Of a DNA stretch of 64,000 nt, positions 25,570 through 34,666 are shown piece by piece. Made by a program: the position numbers and the translations under genes. The stretch is taken from positions 1 to 64,000 of the forward strand of contig JAFAZX010000024.1 in assembly GCA_019239425.1 (NCBI GenBank), read 5' to 3'. Each line of letters starts with the position of its first letter. Position 1 is the first letter of the stretch. The notes under the pieces are model-generated. The model did no database searches. It was not told the DNA's origin and saw only the letters and a program-made list of their open reading frames with translations. This stretch comes from Acidobacteriota bacterium (GTDB lineage Bacteria; Acidobacteriota; Blastocatellia; Pyrinomonadales; Pyrinomonadaceae).

Positions 25570-28500
25570 TTACGAGTCGGCCTGCCCGGCGAAGCGGGCG
25601 GTGCTGGCGCCGGAGACGTATGGCGCGTGCTCCGTCAGCGCGTCGTCGATGAGCTTGCGCTGTTCGAGTTCGTGAATCGTGTAAGACCCGGTCGCCGGGC
25701 TGGCCGAGGCGGCGCGGCCGGCGTAGAAGGGCCGCTCGCACCCTTTGAGCAGTCCGGCGAGGCGCGGCTCGACGAAGTGCCAGCCGCCGTAGTTCTTCGG
25801 CTCCTCCTGGCACCAGACGAGCTGCGTCGCGTTCGGGTAGGTCGTGAAGATTTCGCGAAGCGCTCGCTCGGGGAACGGGTAGAACTGTTCGAGCCGGACG
25901 ACGGCGACGCGGTAGTCCTCCGACTTCTTGCGCGCGGCCGCGAGGTCGTAGAAGACCTTGCCGCCGCAGACGACGATGCGCCGGACGGCGTCCCTGTCCG
26001 TCACCTCCGCGTCGTCGATGACGGGGCGGAAGCCGCCCCGCGTCAGCTCCTCAATCGTCGAGACGGCCGCGGGCAGACGCAGAAGGCTCTTCGGCGTCAT
26101 CACGACGAGCGGGCGCGCGGCCGCCTGCCGCACCTGGCGGCGGAGCAGGTGGAAGTACTGCGCGGGCGTCGTCGGGTAGCAGACCTGCATGTTGTTCTCG
26201 GCGCAGAGTTGCAGGTAGCGCTCCAGCCGCGCGTTCGAGTGCTCCGGCCCCTGCCCCTCGTAGCCGTGCGGGAGCAGCATGACGACACGCGAGGGCTGGT
26301 TCCACTTGTCCACGCTCGGCGCGATGAAGGTGTCGACGATGACCTGCGCGCCGTTCGAGAAGTCGCCGAACTGCGCCTCCCACGCGACGAGCGCGTCCTT
26401 CGCCTCGACCGTGTAGCCGTACTCGAAGCCGAGCACGCCCTGCTCGGAGAGCGAGCTGTCGAAGACCTCGACGAGCGAGCGGCCGTCGCCGCGCGCCGTC
26501 ATCTCCGAGAGCGGCTCCCAGGGCTTGCCGGTCTGCGTGTCGTACATGATGGCGTGGCGCTGGCTGAAGGTGCCGCGCCCCGAGTCCTGCCCCGAAAGGC
26601 GCACGCGCGTGCCTTCGAGACCCAGAGAGCCGAAGGCCATCAGCTCGCCGAAGGCCCAGTCCAGGGGCGCCGCGCCCTCGCCCATCTTCGCGCGGCGCGC
26701 GAGCTGGCTCACCATCTTCGGGTTGATGTTGAAGCCCTCGGGCACGACGGCGATGCGGTGCGCGATGTCGCGGATGACCTCGGCCGCGACGCCGGTCTCG
26801 ACGATCTCTGAGCCGTCTTCCTCGGGCGTCGGCGGCGGGAGTTCTTTTAAAGGCTCCTTCTGCGCGACGATCTCCTTGGCGCGCGCGTGGCTGCGCTCGT
26901 AGCGCTCGACGGCCTCGCGCGTCATCTGCTCGACCTCCTCCTCCGTGACGACGCCCTCGCTTATCAAACGCTGCGCGTAGACGGCGCGGACGCCCGGGTG
27001 CGCCTTCACGCGCGCGTACATCAGCGGCTGCGTGTAGCTCGGCTCGTCGCCCTCGTTGTGACCCAGGCGGCGGAAGCCGATGACGTCGAGCACCACGTCC
27101 TTGTTGAACTCCTGCCGGAAGTCGAGCGCGATGCGCAGCACCCGGAAGGCGGCCTCGGGGTCGTCGCCGTTGATGTGGAAGATGGGCAACTGCGTCATCT
27201 TCGCCGCGTCGGTCGAGTAGATGGACGAGCGGCTCGACTCGGGCGAGGTCGTGAACCCGATCTGGTTGTTGATGATGATGTGGATGGTGCCGCCCGTGCG
27301 GTAGCCGTGCAGGTCTGCGAGCTGCAGCGTCTCCATCACGATGCCCTGCCCCGCGAAGGCCGCGTCGCCGTGCAGGAGCACCGGCAGCGCGCGGTCGATG
27401 ACCTCCTCGCGCTTCGCGCCCGCCAGCTCCCACGCGTCCTGCTTGGCGCGCGCCATGCCCTCGACCACGGGGTCGACGAATTCGAGGTGGCTCGGGTTGG
27501 GCGAGATGGTGATTGCGACCTTCCTGCCCGACGCGGTCTCGCGCTCGCCCTTCGCCCCCTGGTGGTACTTCACGTCGCCCTCGTCCGCGGGGAAGTCCGG
27601 GTGGACGGAGCCTTCGAAGGCCGTGAAGATGCGTTCGGAGAAGTTGCCGACGACGTTCGCGAGCACGTTCAGGCGGCCGCGGTGCGCCATGCCGAGCGTG
27701 ATGTCCTCGACGCCCTTCTCGGCCGCGCGCTCGACGAGCTGGTCGAGCAGGGGGATGATCGTCTCGCAGCCCTCCAGGCTGAAGCGCTTCTGCCCGAGGT
27801 ACTTCGTGTGCAGGAAGCGCTCGAACTGCTCGGCGCGGATGAGCCGCTTGAGCAGAGCCTTCTTCGTCTCCGCGCCGAGCGGCTCGGGGTTGACGAACTC
27901 GACGCGGATGCGCTCGCGTATCCAGAGCTTCTGCTCCTTGCTCTGGATGTGCCGGTACTCCGTGCCGACCTTGCCGCAGTAGGCGCGGCGCAGGATGTCG
28001 AGTATCTCGCGTAAGGTCGCGCTCTCGCGGCCCGCCAGGCCGCCCGTGATGAACTCGCGATCCAAGTCCCAGATGGTCAGCCCGTAGGTCTCGATGTCGA
28101 GCTCGGGGTGATACTGGATGGGGAGCGCGTGCAGGGGGTCTGTGTCGGCGATGAGGTGGCCGCGGACGCGGTAGGCGTTGATGAGTTCGAGGACGCGCGC
28201 CTGCTTGACGACCTGGTCGCGCGTGCGGTCGCCCCCGAGCAGCGCCGGGTTGAAGTCGCGCGCCCAGCGCACCGGCTGGTACTGGATGCCGAGGTCGCGG
28301 AAGATTTGGACGTAGAAGTCGTGCTCGCCGAGCAGCAGCTCGTGGACGTGCGCGAGGAACGCGCCCGACTCCGCGCCCTGGATGATGCGGTGGTCGTAGG
28401 TGGAGGAGATGTTGACGACCTTGCTGATGCCGAGGAGCGACAGGGCCTGCGGCGTCATCGCGTGATACTCGGCCGGGTACTCAATCGCGCCCGTCGCGAT

Positions 28501-29364
28501 GATGGCCGACTGCCCCGCCATCAGGCGCGGGTTCGAAGAGACCGTGCCGATGGTGCCGGGGTTCGTCAGGGAGATGGTCGTGTCCTGAAAGTCCGGGATG
28601 CCGAGTTTCCCGGCCCGCGCCCTCTTCACGACGTCGTCGTACGCGGCGAGGAATTCGGCGAAGTTCAACGCGCCCGCATTCTTGATGTTCGGGACGAGGA
28701 GCGTGCGCGAGCCGTCCTTCTTCTCAAGGTCGATGGCGAGGCCGAGGTTGGCCTCGGCGCGGCGCACGCGCGTCGGCTGGCCTTCGACGACGGCGAATCC
28801 GTCGTTCAACTGCGGGAAGCGTTCGAGCGCGCGCAGGATGGCGTACGCGACGAAGTGCGTGTAGGAGGCCTTGCCGCGCTTGTGCTCCTTCAGGTACTGG
28901 TTGACGAGCGCGCGGTTCTCTTCGAGGACTTTGACGGGCACCTGCCGGTTCGACGTGGCCGTCGGCACCGAAAGGCTCGTCTCCATGTTCTCGACGATCT
29001 TCAGGGCGCCGCCGCGGATGGGCTGTGCCTCGCCGCGCACCTGCGCCGCCGCGGGCGGCTGCGTTGTCGCCGCCGCGCCCGACTGAGACTGCGCGGGCGC
29101 CTGCTGCTGCGGCGGCCGCTCGGCCGGAGCCTCCGCGGGCGCTTCACTTTGCGTCTGCGCCGCGGCCTGCCCGCCGTTCGCGGGCGCCGCGGCCGCGCCG
29201 TTGCCGTCCCCCAGAAGCTCCGCGAAGTACGCGCGCCAGGCCTCGTCCACCAGCGCGGGGTTGCTGCGGTAACGGCCCAGCAACCCTTCGACGTACGTCG
29301 CGTTCGCGCCGAAGCTCTCCGCGATGACCTCCGACAAATCCTGCCTGTTAACGTCTTGGCTCAA
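25570..29364 (-). CDS. kgd: Multifunctional 2-oxoglutarate decarboxylase/dehydrogenase E1 with fused succinyltransferase domain
   Basis: 1264 residues from a TTG at 29364, preceded by GAGGTGAT at 7-nt spacing; no other start fits the family N-terminus. A short N-terminal helix (FGANATYVEGLLGRYRSNPALVDEAWRAYF) is followed by an Ala/Gln/Pro-rich linker (~50-110). The E2-type acyltransferase core (~115-345, catalytic His in STYDHRIIQGAES) has no lipoyl domain. The thiamine-diphosphate E1 part follows (~350-1264), with LGMAHRGRLNVLAN, INNQIGFTTSP and LGHNEGDEPS. This matches mycobacterial/actinobacterial Kgd/OdhA in order and length. It feeds the TCA cycle as a 2-oxoglutarate decarboxylase or in an OdhA-type complex. 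It follows the strand of the CHAT gene with only 25 nt between. Confidence 0.95.
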   Translation of the reverse strand: MSQDVNRQDLSEVIAESFGANATYVEGLLGRYRSNPALVDEAWRAYFAELLGDGNGAAAAPANGGQAAAQTQSEAPAEAPAERPPQQQAPAQSQSGAAATTQPPAAAQVRGEAQPIRGGALKIVENMETSLSVPTATSNRQVPVKVLEENRALVNQYLKEHKRGKASYTHFVAYAILRALERFPQLNDGFAVVEGQPTRVRRAEANLGLAIDLEKKDGSRTLLVPNIKNAGALNFAEFLAAYDDVVKRARAGKLGIPDFQDTTISLTNPGTIGTVSSNPRLMAGQSAIIATGAIEYPAEYHAMTPQALSLLGISKVVNISSTYDHRIIQGAESGAFLAHVHELLLGEHDFYVQIFRDLGIQYQPVRWARDFNPALLGGDRTRDQVVKQARVLELINAYRVRGHLIADTDPLHALPIQYHPELDIETYGLTIWDLDREFITGGLAGRESATLREILDILRRAYCGKVGTEYRHIQSKEQKLWIRERIRVEFVNPEPLGAETKKALLKRLIRAEQFERFLHTKYLGQKRFSLEGCETIIPLLDQLVERAAEKGVEDITLGMAHRGRLNVLANVVGNFSERIFTAFEGSVHPDFPADEGDVKYHQGAKGERETASGRKVAITISPNPSHLEFVDPVVEGMARAKQDAWELAGAKREEVIDRALPVLLHGDAAFAGQGIVMETLQLADLHGYRTGGTIHIIINNQIGFTTSPESSRSSIYSTDAAKMTQLPIFHINGDDPEAAFRVLRIALDFRQEFNKDVVLDVIGFRRLGHNEGDEPSYTQPLMYARVKAHPGVRAVYAQRLISEGVVTEEEVEQMTREAVERYERSHARAKEIVAQKEPLKELPPPTPEEDGSEIVETGVAAEVIRDIAHRIAVVPEGFNINPKMVSQLARRAKMGEGAAPLDWAFGELMAFGSLGLEGTRVRLSGQDSGRGTFSQRHAIMYDTQTGKPWEPLSEMTARGDGRSLVEVFDSSLSEQGVLGFEYGYTVEAKDALVAWEAQFGDFSNGAQVIVDTFIAPSVDKWNQPSRVVMLLPHGYEGQGPEHSNARLERYLQLCAENNMQVCYPTTPAQYFHLLRRQVRQAAARPLVVMTPKSLLRLPAAVSTIEELTRGGFRPVIDDAEVTDRDAVRRIVVCGGKVFYDLAAARKKSEDYRVAVVRLEQFYPFPERALREIFTTYPNATQLVWCQEEPKNYGGWHFVEPRLAGLLKGCERPFYAGRAASASPATGSYTIHELEQRKLIDDALTEHAPYVSGASTARFAGQADS

Positions 29365-29572
29365 AGTCTTATCACCTCAACACGCGCCCGCGCCGCCACA
29401 CCTGACCGGCGCCGCACACGCTGAAATCCGCCTGCTGAAATTTATCCCATAGCCTAACACCAACCGCACCCGTTTGCACACATCCCGCCCGGCCGCGGAG
29501 ATAAAGATTGCCCGCCCTTGCGCGCGCGGCTATGATGCGCTGCGACGTCACCCCGAAGGAGGCCGGCGACCC

Positions 29573-30064
29573 TTGACCGACTCGACGCCCGACACGAAGA
29601 GAGAGATGCTGCGCCACACTCTGGCGACGCTCGCGTACCGCGGGGGCAAGGCGGTGCGGGGCGCGCCGGAGGGGTTTGAGAACTTTGTCCCGGGCGCCGG
29701 GCTGCGGACGCCTTTGCAGATTCTGGCGCACGTCGGGGACTTGTTGGATTGGGCGCTCTCGATGGCGCGCGGCGAGAAGCGCTTTAGAGAGTCCGCGCCG
29801 CTCGGGTGGGAGGCGGAAACCGCGCGCTTCTTCGAGGCGCTCGCGGCGTTCGACGAGTACCTCGCCTCGGACGCGCCGCTCGGCGTCCCGGCCGAAGGTC
29901 TGTTTCAGGGGCCGGTGGCGGACGCCTTGACGCACGTCGGGCAGATCGCCCTGCTGCGGCGGATGGCGGGCGCGCCCGTCCGCGGCGAGAACTATTTCAT
30001 GGCCGAGATCGTCGCGGGGCGCGTCGGCGACGCGCAGGCCGCGCCGCGCAGGGAGTTCGACTGA
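29573..30064 (+). CDS. DinB-like putative metal-binding protein
   Basis: 163 residues from a TTG at 29573, chosen because AAGGAGG lies 10 nt upstream; upstream in-frame codons lack coding character. The four-helix pattern with ILAHVGDLLDWALSMARGE near residue 45 and ALTHVGQIALLRRMAG near 120 has the spaced His residues of DinB/DUF664-type proteins. These are often thiol- or metal-dependent enzymes of unknown substrate. The downstream hydrolase starts 15 nt later, implying an operon. The 208 bp between this start and the divergent Kgd start should hold both promoters. Confidence 0.65.
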   Translation: MTDSTPDTKREMLRHTLATLAYRGGKAVRGAPEGFENFVPGAGLRTPLQILAHVGDLLDWALSMARGEKRFRESAPLGWEAETARFFEALAAFDEYLASDAPLGVPAEGLFQGPVADALTHVGQIALLRRMAGAPVRGENYFMAEIVAGRVGDAQAAPRREFD

Positions 30065-30079
30065 AGGGATAAAAAAGCG

Positions 30080-30952
30080 ATGTCGAGAGTGCTGCTGTCG
30101 AGAGCCTTCGCCGCGTGCGCCCTGCTCTGCCTGTGCGCCTCCGCGCGGGCGCAGGCCGGGAACGGCTCCGGCTTCGCGGAGGTGAACGGGACGAAGTTGT
30201 ATTACGAGGTGCGGGGCAGAGGCCCTGCGGTCGTCCTCATCCACGGCGGGCTCGTGGACAGCCGTCTGTGGGACGAGCAGATGCGCCCGCTCTCGAAGCA
30301 CTTCCGCGTCGTGCGCTACGACGTGCGCCGCTTCGGCCGCTCGGCTGCCGAGACCGAGCCCTTCTCCCACATCGAAGACCTGCGCGGCCTGCTCGACTTC
30401 CTCAAGATCGAGAAGGCCACGCTCGTCGGCCTCTCGCTCGGCGGCGTCATCGCCGCGGACTTCACGCTCGAACACCCCGAGAGGGTCGAGCGGCTGGTGC
30501 TCGTCGGCGCGGGGCTGCGCGGCGACCAGCAGCCAACGCCCGCCGATGCGACCAGAGCCGCCGAGGCCATGAGCCGCGGCGCAGAGGCTTTCGCCGATGC
30601 CACGATGGCGCGGGCGCTTTACGCCGCCGTCAGGCCGGGCACGGACGCATACAAGCGTCTGCGGCAGATGCTGCTCGACAACTTCAAGGCGCTCTCGACG
30701 GGGCGCCCCGGCCTCATCACCTACCCCGAACGCACGACCGCCGAAAGGCTCGCAGAGATTAAGGTGCCGACGCTCGTCATCATCGGCGGCGAGGACGCGC
30801 CGAACCTGAAGAACATCGCCGACACGCTCGCCTCGCAAATCCCCGGCGCGCGCAAAGTCACGATACCCGGCTCCAGCCACCACCCGCCCGTCGAGAAACC
30901 GAAAGAGCTGAACCGCGTGCTGCTCGACTTTCTGAAAGGCAAAAAGCGGTGA
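30080..30952 (+). CDS. Secreted alpha/beta hydrolase
   Basis: 290 residues. A signal peptide (LLSRAFAACALLCLCASARAQA) ends near residue 26. The hydrolase core has the oxyanion segment VVLIHGGLVDSRLWD, nucleophile elbow GLSLGG (S119), an acid in IIGGEDAPN and the catalytic His in PGSSHHPPVEKP. Complete triad, so probably an active esterase-, lactonase- or haloperoxidase-like enzyme in the periplasm; the substrate cannot be told. It lies 15 nt after the DinB-like gene. Its TGA stop (30950-30952) is part of a perfect 22-bp heptamer hairpin. Confidence 0.85.
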   Translation: MSRVLLSRAFAACALLCLCASARAQAGNGSGFAEVNGTKLYYEVRGRGPAVVLIHGGLVDSRLWDEQMRPLSKHFRVVRYDVRRFGRSAAETEPFSHIEDLRGLLDFLKIEKATLVGLSLGGVIAADFTLEHPERVERLVLVGAGLRGDQQPTPADATRAAEAMSRGAEAFADATMARALYAAVRPGTDAYKRLRQMLLDNFKALSTGRPGLITYPERTTAERLAEIKVPTLVIIGGEDAPNLKNIADTLASQIPGARKVTIPGSSHHPPVEKPKELNRVLLDFLKGKKR

Positions 30953-31005
30953 TAAGTGATGAGTGATAAGAAACTGCCTTTCTCTTATCACTCATCACTT
31001 ATCAC
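30949..31005. repeat. GTGATAA heptamer hairpin at a hydrolase stop
   Basis: Left arm 30949-30970 and right arm 30984-31005 are identical inverted repeats over 22 bp (GTGATAA, GTGATGA, GTGATAA), with a 13-nt loop. The upstream gene's stop is the first TGA of the arm. Same family as 14382-14465. Confidence 0.92.
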
Positions 31006-31023
31006 TCATCACCTCCTATTCGT

Positions 31024-31560
31024 ATGAACCTCGTCTTCATCTACGGCCCGCCGGGCGTGGGCAAGCTTTCGGTGGCGAAGGAGCTGGCGCGTCTGACCGG
31101 CTACAGGCTCTTCGACAACCACGTCAGCATCCGCTGCGCCGACTCGGTCTTCGACTTCGGCACGGAGCCCTTCTGGCGAATCGTCGGCACCATCCGCGAC
31201 CTCGTCTTCGAGGAGGCCGCGGCGAATGGCGTCTCGCTCGTCGCGACCTTCGTCTACTCGCACCCGCAGGACTTGCCCGGCATCGAGCGCCGGTGCGACT
31301 CCTTCGAGTCGCACGGCGGGCGCGTCCTGCTCGTCCGCCTCTTCTGCGACCGCGAGGAGCTTGAGCGCCGCCTCCCGAGGCCGGGCCGCGCCGAAGCCGG
31401 CAAGCTCGCCTCGCTCGAAACATTTCACGACCTGCTGACGCGTCACGACCTCTTCTCGCCCGTCCCCGGCCGCGCGAGCCTTGAGATAGACAACACCGCG
31501 CTCGCGCCCGAGGAGGTTGCGAGGCTGATTGCGAGCCACTATCATCTGCCCGCAATCTAA
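31024..31560 (+). CDS. P-loop kinase-like protein (AAA_18/shikimate-kinase-like fold)
   Basis: 178 residues. The N-terminal FIYGPPGVGKLSVAKELA is a Walker A motif, and the short length, FDNHVS and VRLFCDREELERRL fit small nucleoside/acid kinase-like P-loop proteins. The phosphate acceptor is unknown. Directly upstream is the right arm of a heptamer hairpin and no Shine-Dalgarno is visible, so the start rests on the match of the first residues to the Walker A strand. Cytoplasmic; monocistronic as far as can be seen. Confidence 0.75.
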   Translation: MNLVFIYGPPGVGKLSVAKELARLTGYRLFDNHVSIRCADSVFDFGTEPFWRIVGTIRDLVFEEAAANGVSLVATFVYSHPQDLPGIERRCDSFESHGGRVLLVRLFCDREELERRLPRPGRAEAGKLASLETFHDLLTRHDLFSPVPGRASLEIDNTALAPEEVARLIASHYHLPAI

Positions 31561-31592
31561 AGCGTATTTCATTCGAGTGAATATGAAGTGAG

Positions 31593-31670
31593 AGCTATTC
31601 AACACAAAGACACAGAGGCACAGCTTCTTGACGGTAGCTCAACGGGCTGTGTCTCTGTGTTGAATAGCCC
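31593..31670. repeat. ACAGAGGC octamer-type hairpin, arms of unequal unit number
   Basis: GCTATTCAACACAAAGACAC... (left, 31594-31624) and its inverse (right, 31644-31670) pair across a short loop. The left arm has one extra 8-base unit (AGAGGCAC) compared with the right. Related CACAGAGG hairpins lie at 52261-52330 and 57315-57390. A further CAACTGC heptamer pair follows at 31681-31694. Confidence 0.8.
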
Positions 31671-31700
31671 CCGCTTACACTCAACTGCCAACTGCAATAA

Positions 31701-32585
31701 ATGATTGAGAAGAGTCTGAAGATCAGAGGCGTCGAGTGGCGCTACGTCACCGGCGGCCGCGGCGAGCAGACGCTCCTGCTCTTCCACGGCGCCGTCGGCG
31801 GGGCCGAGACGATGCGCTGGGTGGCCTCCGCCTTCGAGGACGAGTACCGCACCATCACGCCCACCGTCGCCGACGTGTCCACGCTCGAAGAGGTCTGCGA
31901 CGCGGCGAGCGCCATCCTCGACCGCGAGCACGTCGGGCGCGCCGTCGTCTTCGGCGGCTCGTTCGGCGGGATGGTCGCGCAGGCGTTCTTCAAACGCCGC
32001 CGCGCGCAGGTGCAAGACCTCGTCCTGCTCTCGACCGGCGCGCCCAGCCCGAAGGTAGGCGCGCGCACCGCGCGTTCGAACGCCTTCATGCGCCTGCTCC
32101 CCTTCCCGCTTCTGCGCGGCATGATGAGGCTCGAAATCAAGAGGCACCTCGACGCGCCGTTCCCCGAAGAGCAGGCCGCGCGTGTCGCGGAGTTCCGGCA
32201 GAAGCTCGACCGATACTTCGAGCAGAACTTGACGAAACGGACGCTCCTCTCGCGCGTGGCCTTGAGCGTGGACTTCAACCGCAACGAACGTTACGCGCCC
32301 GAAGACTCCGAAGGCTGGCCGGGCCGCGTGCTCGTCGTCGAGTCGGACGACGACCCGTCGATTCCCGCTGAGGAGCGACGCCGCCTGCGCGAGACCTACC
32401 CGCGCGCCTTCGTCTGCACCTTCCCCGGCGCGGGACAGTTGCTCCCGCTCCTGCGAACGGAGGAGTTGGTCGGCCTCGTCAAAGCCTTCCTCAAAGATGA
32501 CTACAGCACGCCCGCCCAAATCTTCGCCGAGTGCTCCACGGCCGAAGGGCACGAGCACCTGCCGCACGGCGAGGTGAACCTATGA
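31701..32585 (+). CDS. Alpha/beta hydrolase-fold protein with Gln at the expected catalytic His
   Basis: 294 residues. The core runs from LLLFHGAVGGAETM (oxyanion loop) to the nucleophile elbow FGGSFGGM (S87) and the acid strand LVVESDDDPSIP (D216-218). Where a hydrolase has GAGH the sequence reads FPGAGQLLPLLRTEEL, so the catalytic His is replaced by Gln (codon CAG at position 246). It may be a non-hydrolytic member, or a neighbouring residue may substitute. No signal peptide. The ankyrin gene starts inside its stop (ATGA overlap), so the two are translationally coupled. Confidence 0.82.
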   Translation: MIEKSLKIRGVEWRYVTGGRGEQTLLLFHGAVGGAETMRWVASAFEDEYRTITPTVADVSTLEEVCDAASAILDREHVGRAVVFGGSFGGMVAQAFFKRRRAQVQDLVLLSTGAPSPKVGARTARSNAFMRLLPFPLLRGMMRLEIKRHLDAPFPEEQAARVAEFRQKLDRYFEQNLTKRTLLSRVALSVDFNRNERYAPEDSEGWPGRVLVVESDDDPSIPAEERRRLRETYPRAFVCTFPGAGQLLPLLRTEELVGLVKAFLKDDYSTPAQIFAECSTAEGHEHLPHGEVNL

Positions 32586-34666
32586 AGCGAGCATTTGAGT
32601 TGACGCTCTCCGCGCTGCTCCTCTTCGCCTGCGCGCACGGCGCGGCGGCGCGGCAACAACAGCAGACCGCCGAGCAGGAGGAGAAGGACACGCGCCTGCT
32701 CGAAGCGGCGCGCAAGGGTCAGGCGGACGAGGTGCGCCTCGCGCTCGAAGCCGGCGCGCAGGTCGAGGCGCTCGACCGCGAAGGACGCACGGCGCTCATC
32801 CTCGCCGCGCGCGAAGGGCACCGCGGGGCGGCGGCCGAACTCCTCAAGGCGCGCGCCGCCGTGGACGCGCGCGACCGCACGGGCCTGACCGCGCTCTCCT
32901 ACGCCGTCGAGCGCTCGCAGGGCTACACGGACGGCTACGAACTCGTCCGCCTGCTGACGGAGGCGCGCGCCGACGCGAACGTCAACGCGCCGGACGGGCG
33001 GCCGCTCGTCGTCTACGTCGCCGACAGAGGCGACGAGAACATCGCAGACCTTCTGCTCGGCGCGGGCGCAGACCCGAACGCGGCCGGCTCCGACGGGAAG
33101 ACCGCGCTCGTCGTCGCCGTCGGGCGCGACGACGAGAAGATGGTGCGCCTCCTCATGCGCGTCGGCGCCGAAGACCGGCCCGACCCGACGAACGGCCGCA
33201 CGGCCCTCATGCTCGCCGCCGAACAGGGGCGCGCACGCGTCGCCGTCGCGCTCGTCGAGGGCGGCTCGCCCGTGGACGCGCGAGACCGCGGCGGGCGCAC
33301 CGCGCTCATGCAAACGGCCGAGCGCGGCGACGCGGAGATGGTACGCCTCTTCATCAATCAAGGCGCCGACACGAACGTCTCCGACCGCGACGGCGCGACC
33401 GCATACCTGCTCGCGGCGCGCGCCGGGGAGGTGGCCGCGCTGCGCGCACTCTCCGACGCGGGCGCGCGTCCGGACGCGCGCGACGCGCACGGCCGCGGCG
33501 CGCTCATGTACGCCGCCGCGTCCACGCGCGCAGAGGCCGTCCGCTACCTTCTCTCGAAGGGCGCGCGCGTGGACGAGCGCGACGACGAGGGCGCGACCGC
33601 GCTCATCCTCGCGGCCGCAGGGAATCACGCGGAGGTCGCGCGCGCCCTGATAGAGGCCGGCGCGGACTTGACCGCGCGCGACTCTTCGGGCCGCGCCGCG
33701 CTCGTGCACGCGGCGGGCGCGGGCGGGGCCGAGACGGTCGCGCTGCTCCTGCTCGCGGGCGCGAAGGCCACGGACGAAGACGGGCGCGCGGCGACCCTCG
33801 CGGCGGCGCTCAAAGGTTCCGCGCCCGTCGTCAAACTCCTCGTCGAAGGCGGCGCGTCGGTCGACGAGAGTGACGCGGAAGGGACGACGATTCTCATGAT
33901 CGCCGCGCGCGCACGCGCGTCGGCGCTCGCGCAGTACCTCCTGACCAAAGGCGCGAGCATCAAGCTCCGCAACCGGCGCGGCGACACGGCGCTCACGCTC
34001 GCGGGCGAGGGCGGCTCGGCGGAGGTCACGCGGCTTCTGCTCGACGCGGGCGCGCCCGTGGACGAGGTCAACGGGCGCGGGACGACCGTGCTGATGATGG
34101 CCTCGGAGGATTCGGACGTAGACCTCGTCCGGCTCCTCATCGCGCGCCGCGCGCAGGTCAACCTCGCGGACGACTCGGGCGAGACGGCACTGCTGCGCGC
34201 CGCGCGCGGCGGGAGAAGAGAGAACGTCCAACTGCTGCTCGCGGCCGGCGCGGACTTGAAGGCGCGCACGAAGGCGGGCGACACGGCCCTGACGCTCGCC
34301 GCCGAGCGCGACGCGAAGGAGGTCGTCAAGCTCCTCCTCTCTACGGGCGCGGGCGTGGACGAGCAGAACCGCGAAGGGCGCACGCTCCTGACGTTCGCGG
34401 CCGAGCGCGACGACAAAGAGTTTCTCAAGTTCGTGCTGACCTCGCGGCCGCGGCCGGACTTGTCGGATAATGTCGGCCGCACGCCCCTGATGTACGCGGC
34501 CGCGCGCGGCCACCACGACAACGCCAAGCTCCTGCTCAAGGCCGGCGCAGACCCCGCGCTGACCGACCGGCAGGGCAAGACCGCTTACGCCATCGCGGTC
34601 GAGAACCGGCACGACGACACGGCGCGCGCCGTGCGCCCGAAGAAGAGTAAGGGAGCGACTCCATGA
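32582..34666 (+). CDS. Exported ankyrin-repeat protein
   Basis: 694 residues from the ATG at 32582, overlapping the previous stop by 4 nt. The N-terminal hydrophobic stretch (LTLSALLLFACAHGAAARQ) is a signal peptide; the Cys may make it a lipoprotein, although the lipobox is imperfect. About 20 ankyrin units of ~33 residues fill the rest, recognisable by the recurring GxTALxxAAxxGxxExVxLLLxAGA. The 11th and 12th are somewhat shortened or degenerate. No other domain is seen. Ankyrin solenoids mediate protein binding, so an extracytoplasmic scaffold is inferred. The next gene again overlaps by 4 nt (ATGA). Confidence 0.9.
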   Translation: MKRAFELTLSALLLFACAHGAAARQQQQTAEQEEKDTRLLEAARKGQADEVRLALEAGAQVEALDREGRTALILAAREGHRGAAAELLKARAAVDARDRTGLTALSYAVERSQGYTDGYELVRLLTEARADANVNAPDGRPLVVYVADRGDENIADLLLGAGADPNAAGSDGKTALVVAVGRDDEKMVRLLMRVGAEDRPDPTNGRTALMLAAEQGRARVAVALVEGGSPVDARDRGGRTALMQTAERGDAEMVRLFINQGADTNVSDRDGATAYLLAARAGEVAALRALSDAGARPDARDAHGRGALMYAAASTRAEAVRYLLSKGARVDERDDEGATALILAAAGNHAEVARALIEAGADLTARDSSGRAALVHAAGAGGAETVALLLLAGAKATDEDGRAATLAAALKGSAPVVKLLVEGGASVDESDAEGTTILMIAARARASALAQYLLTKGASIKLRNRRGDTALTLAGEGGSAEVTRLLLDAGAPVDEVNGRGTTVLMMASEDSDVDLVRLLIARRAQVNLADDSGETALLRAARGGRRENVQLLLAAGADLKARTKAGDTALTLAAERDAKEVVKLLLSTGAGVDEQNREGRTLLTFAAERDDKEFLKFVLTSRPRPDLSDNVGRTPLMYAAARGHHDNAKLLLKAGADPALTDRQGKTAYAIAVENRHDDTARAVRPKKSKGATP

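Noticed and set aside
22308..25652. Several plus-strand frames opposite the TPR-CHAT gene
   Set aside because: High-GC shadows of the TPR repeats; the minus-strand protein has a signal peptide, TPR units and a CHAT dyad.
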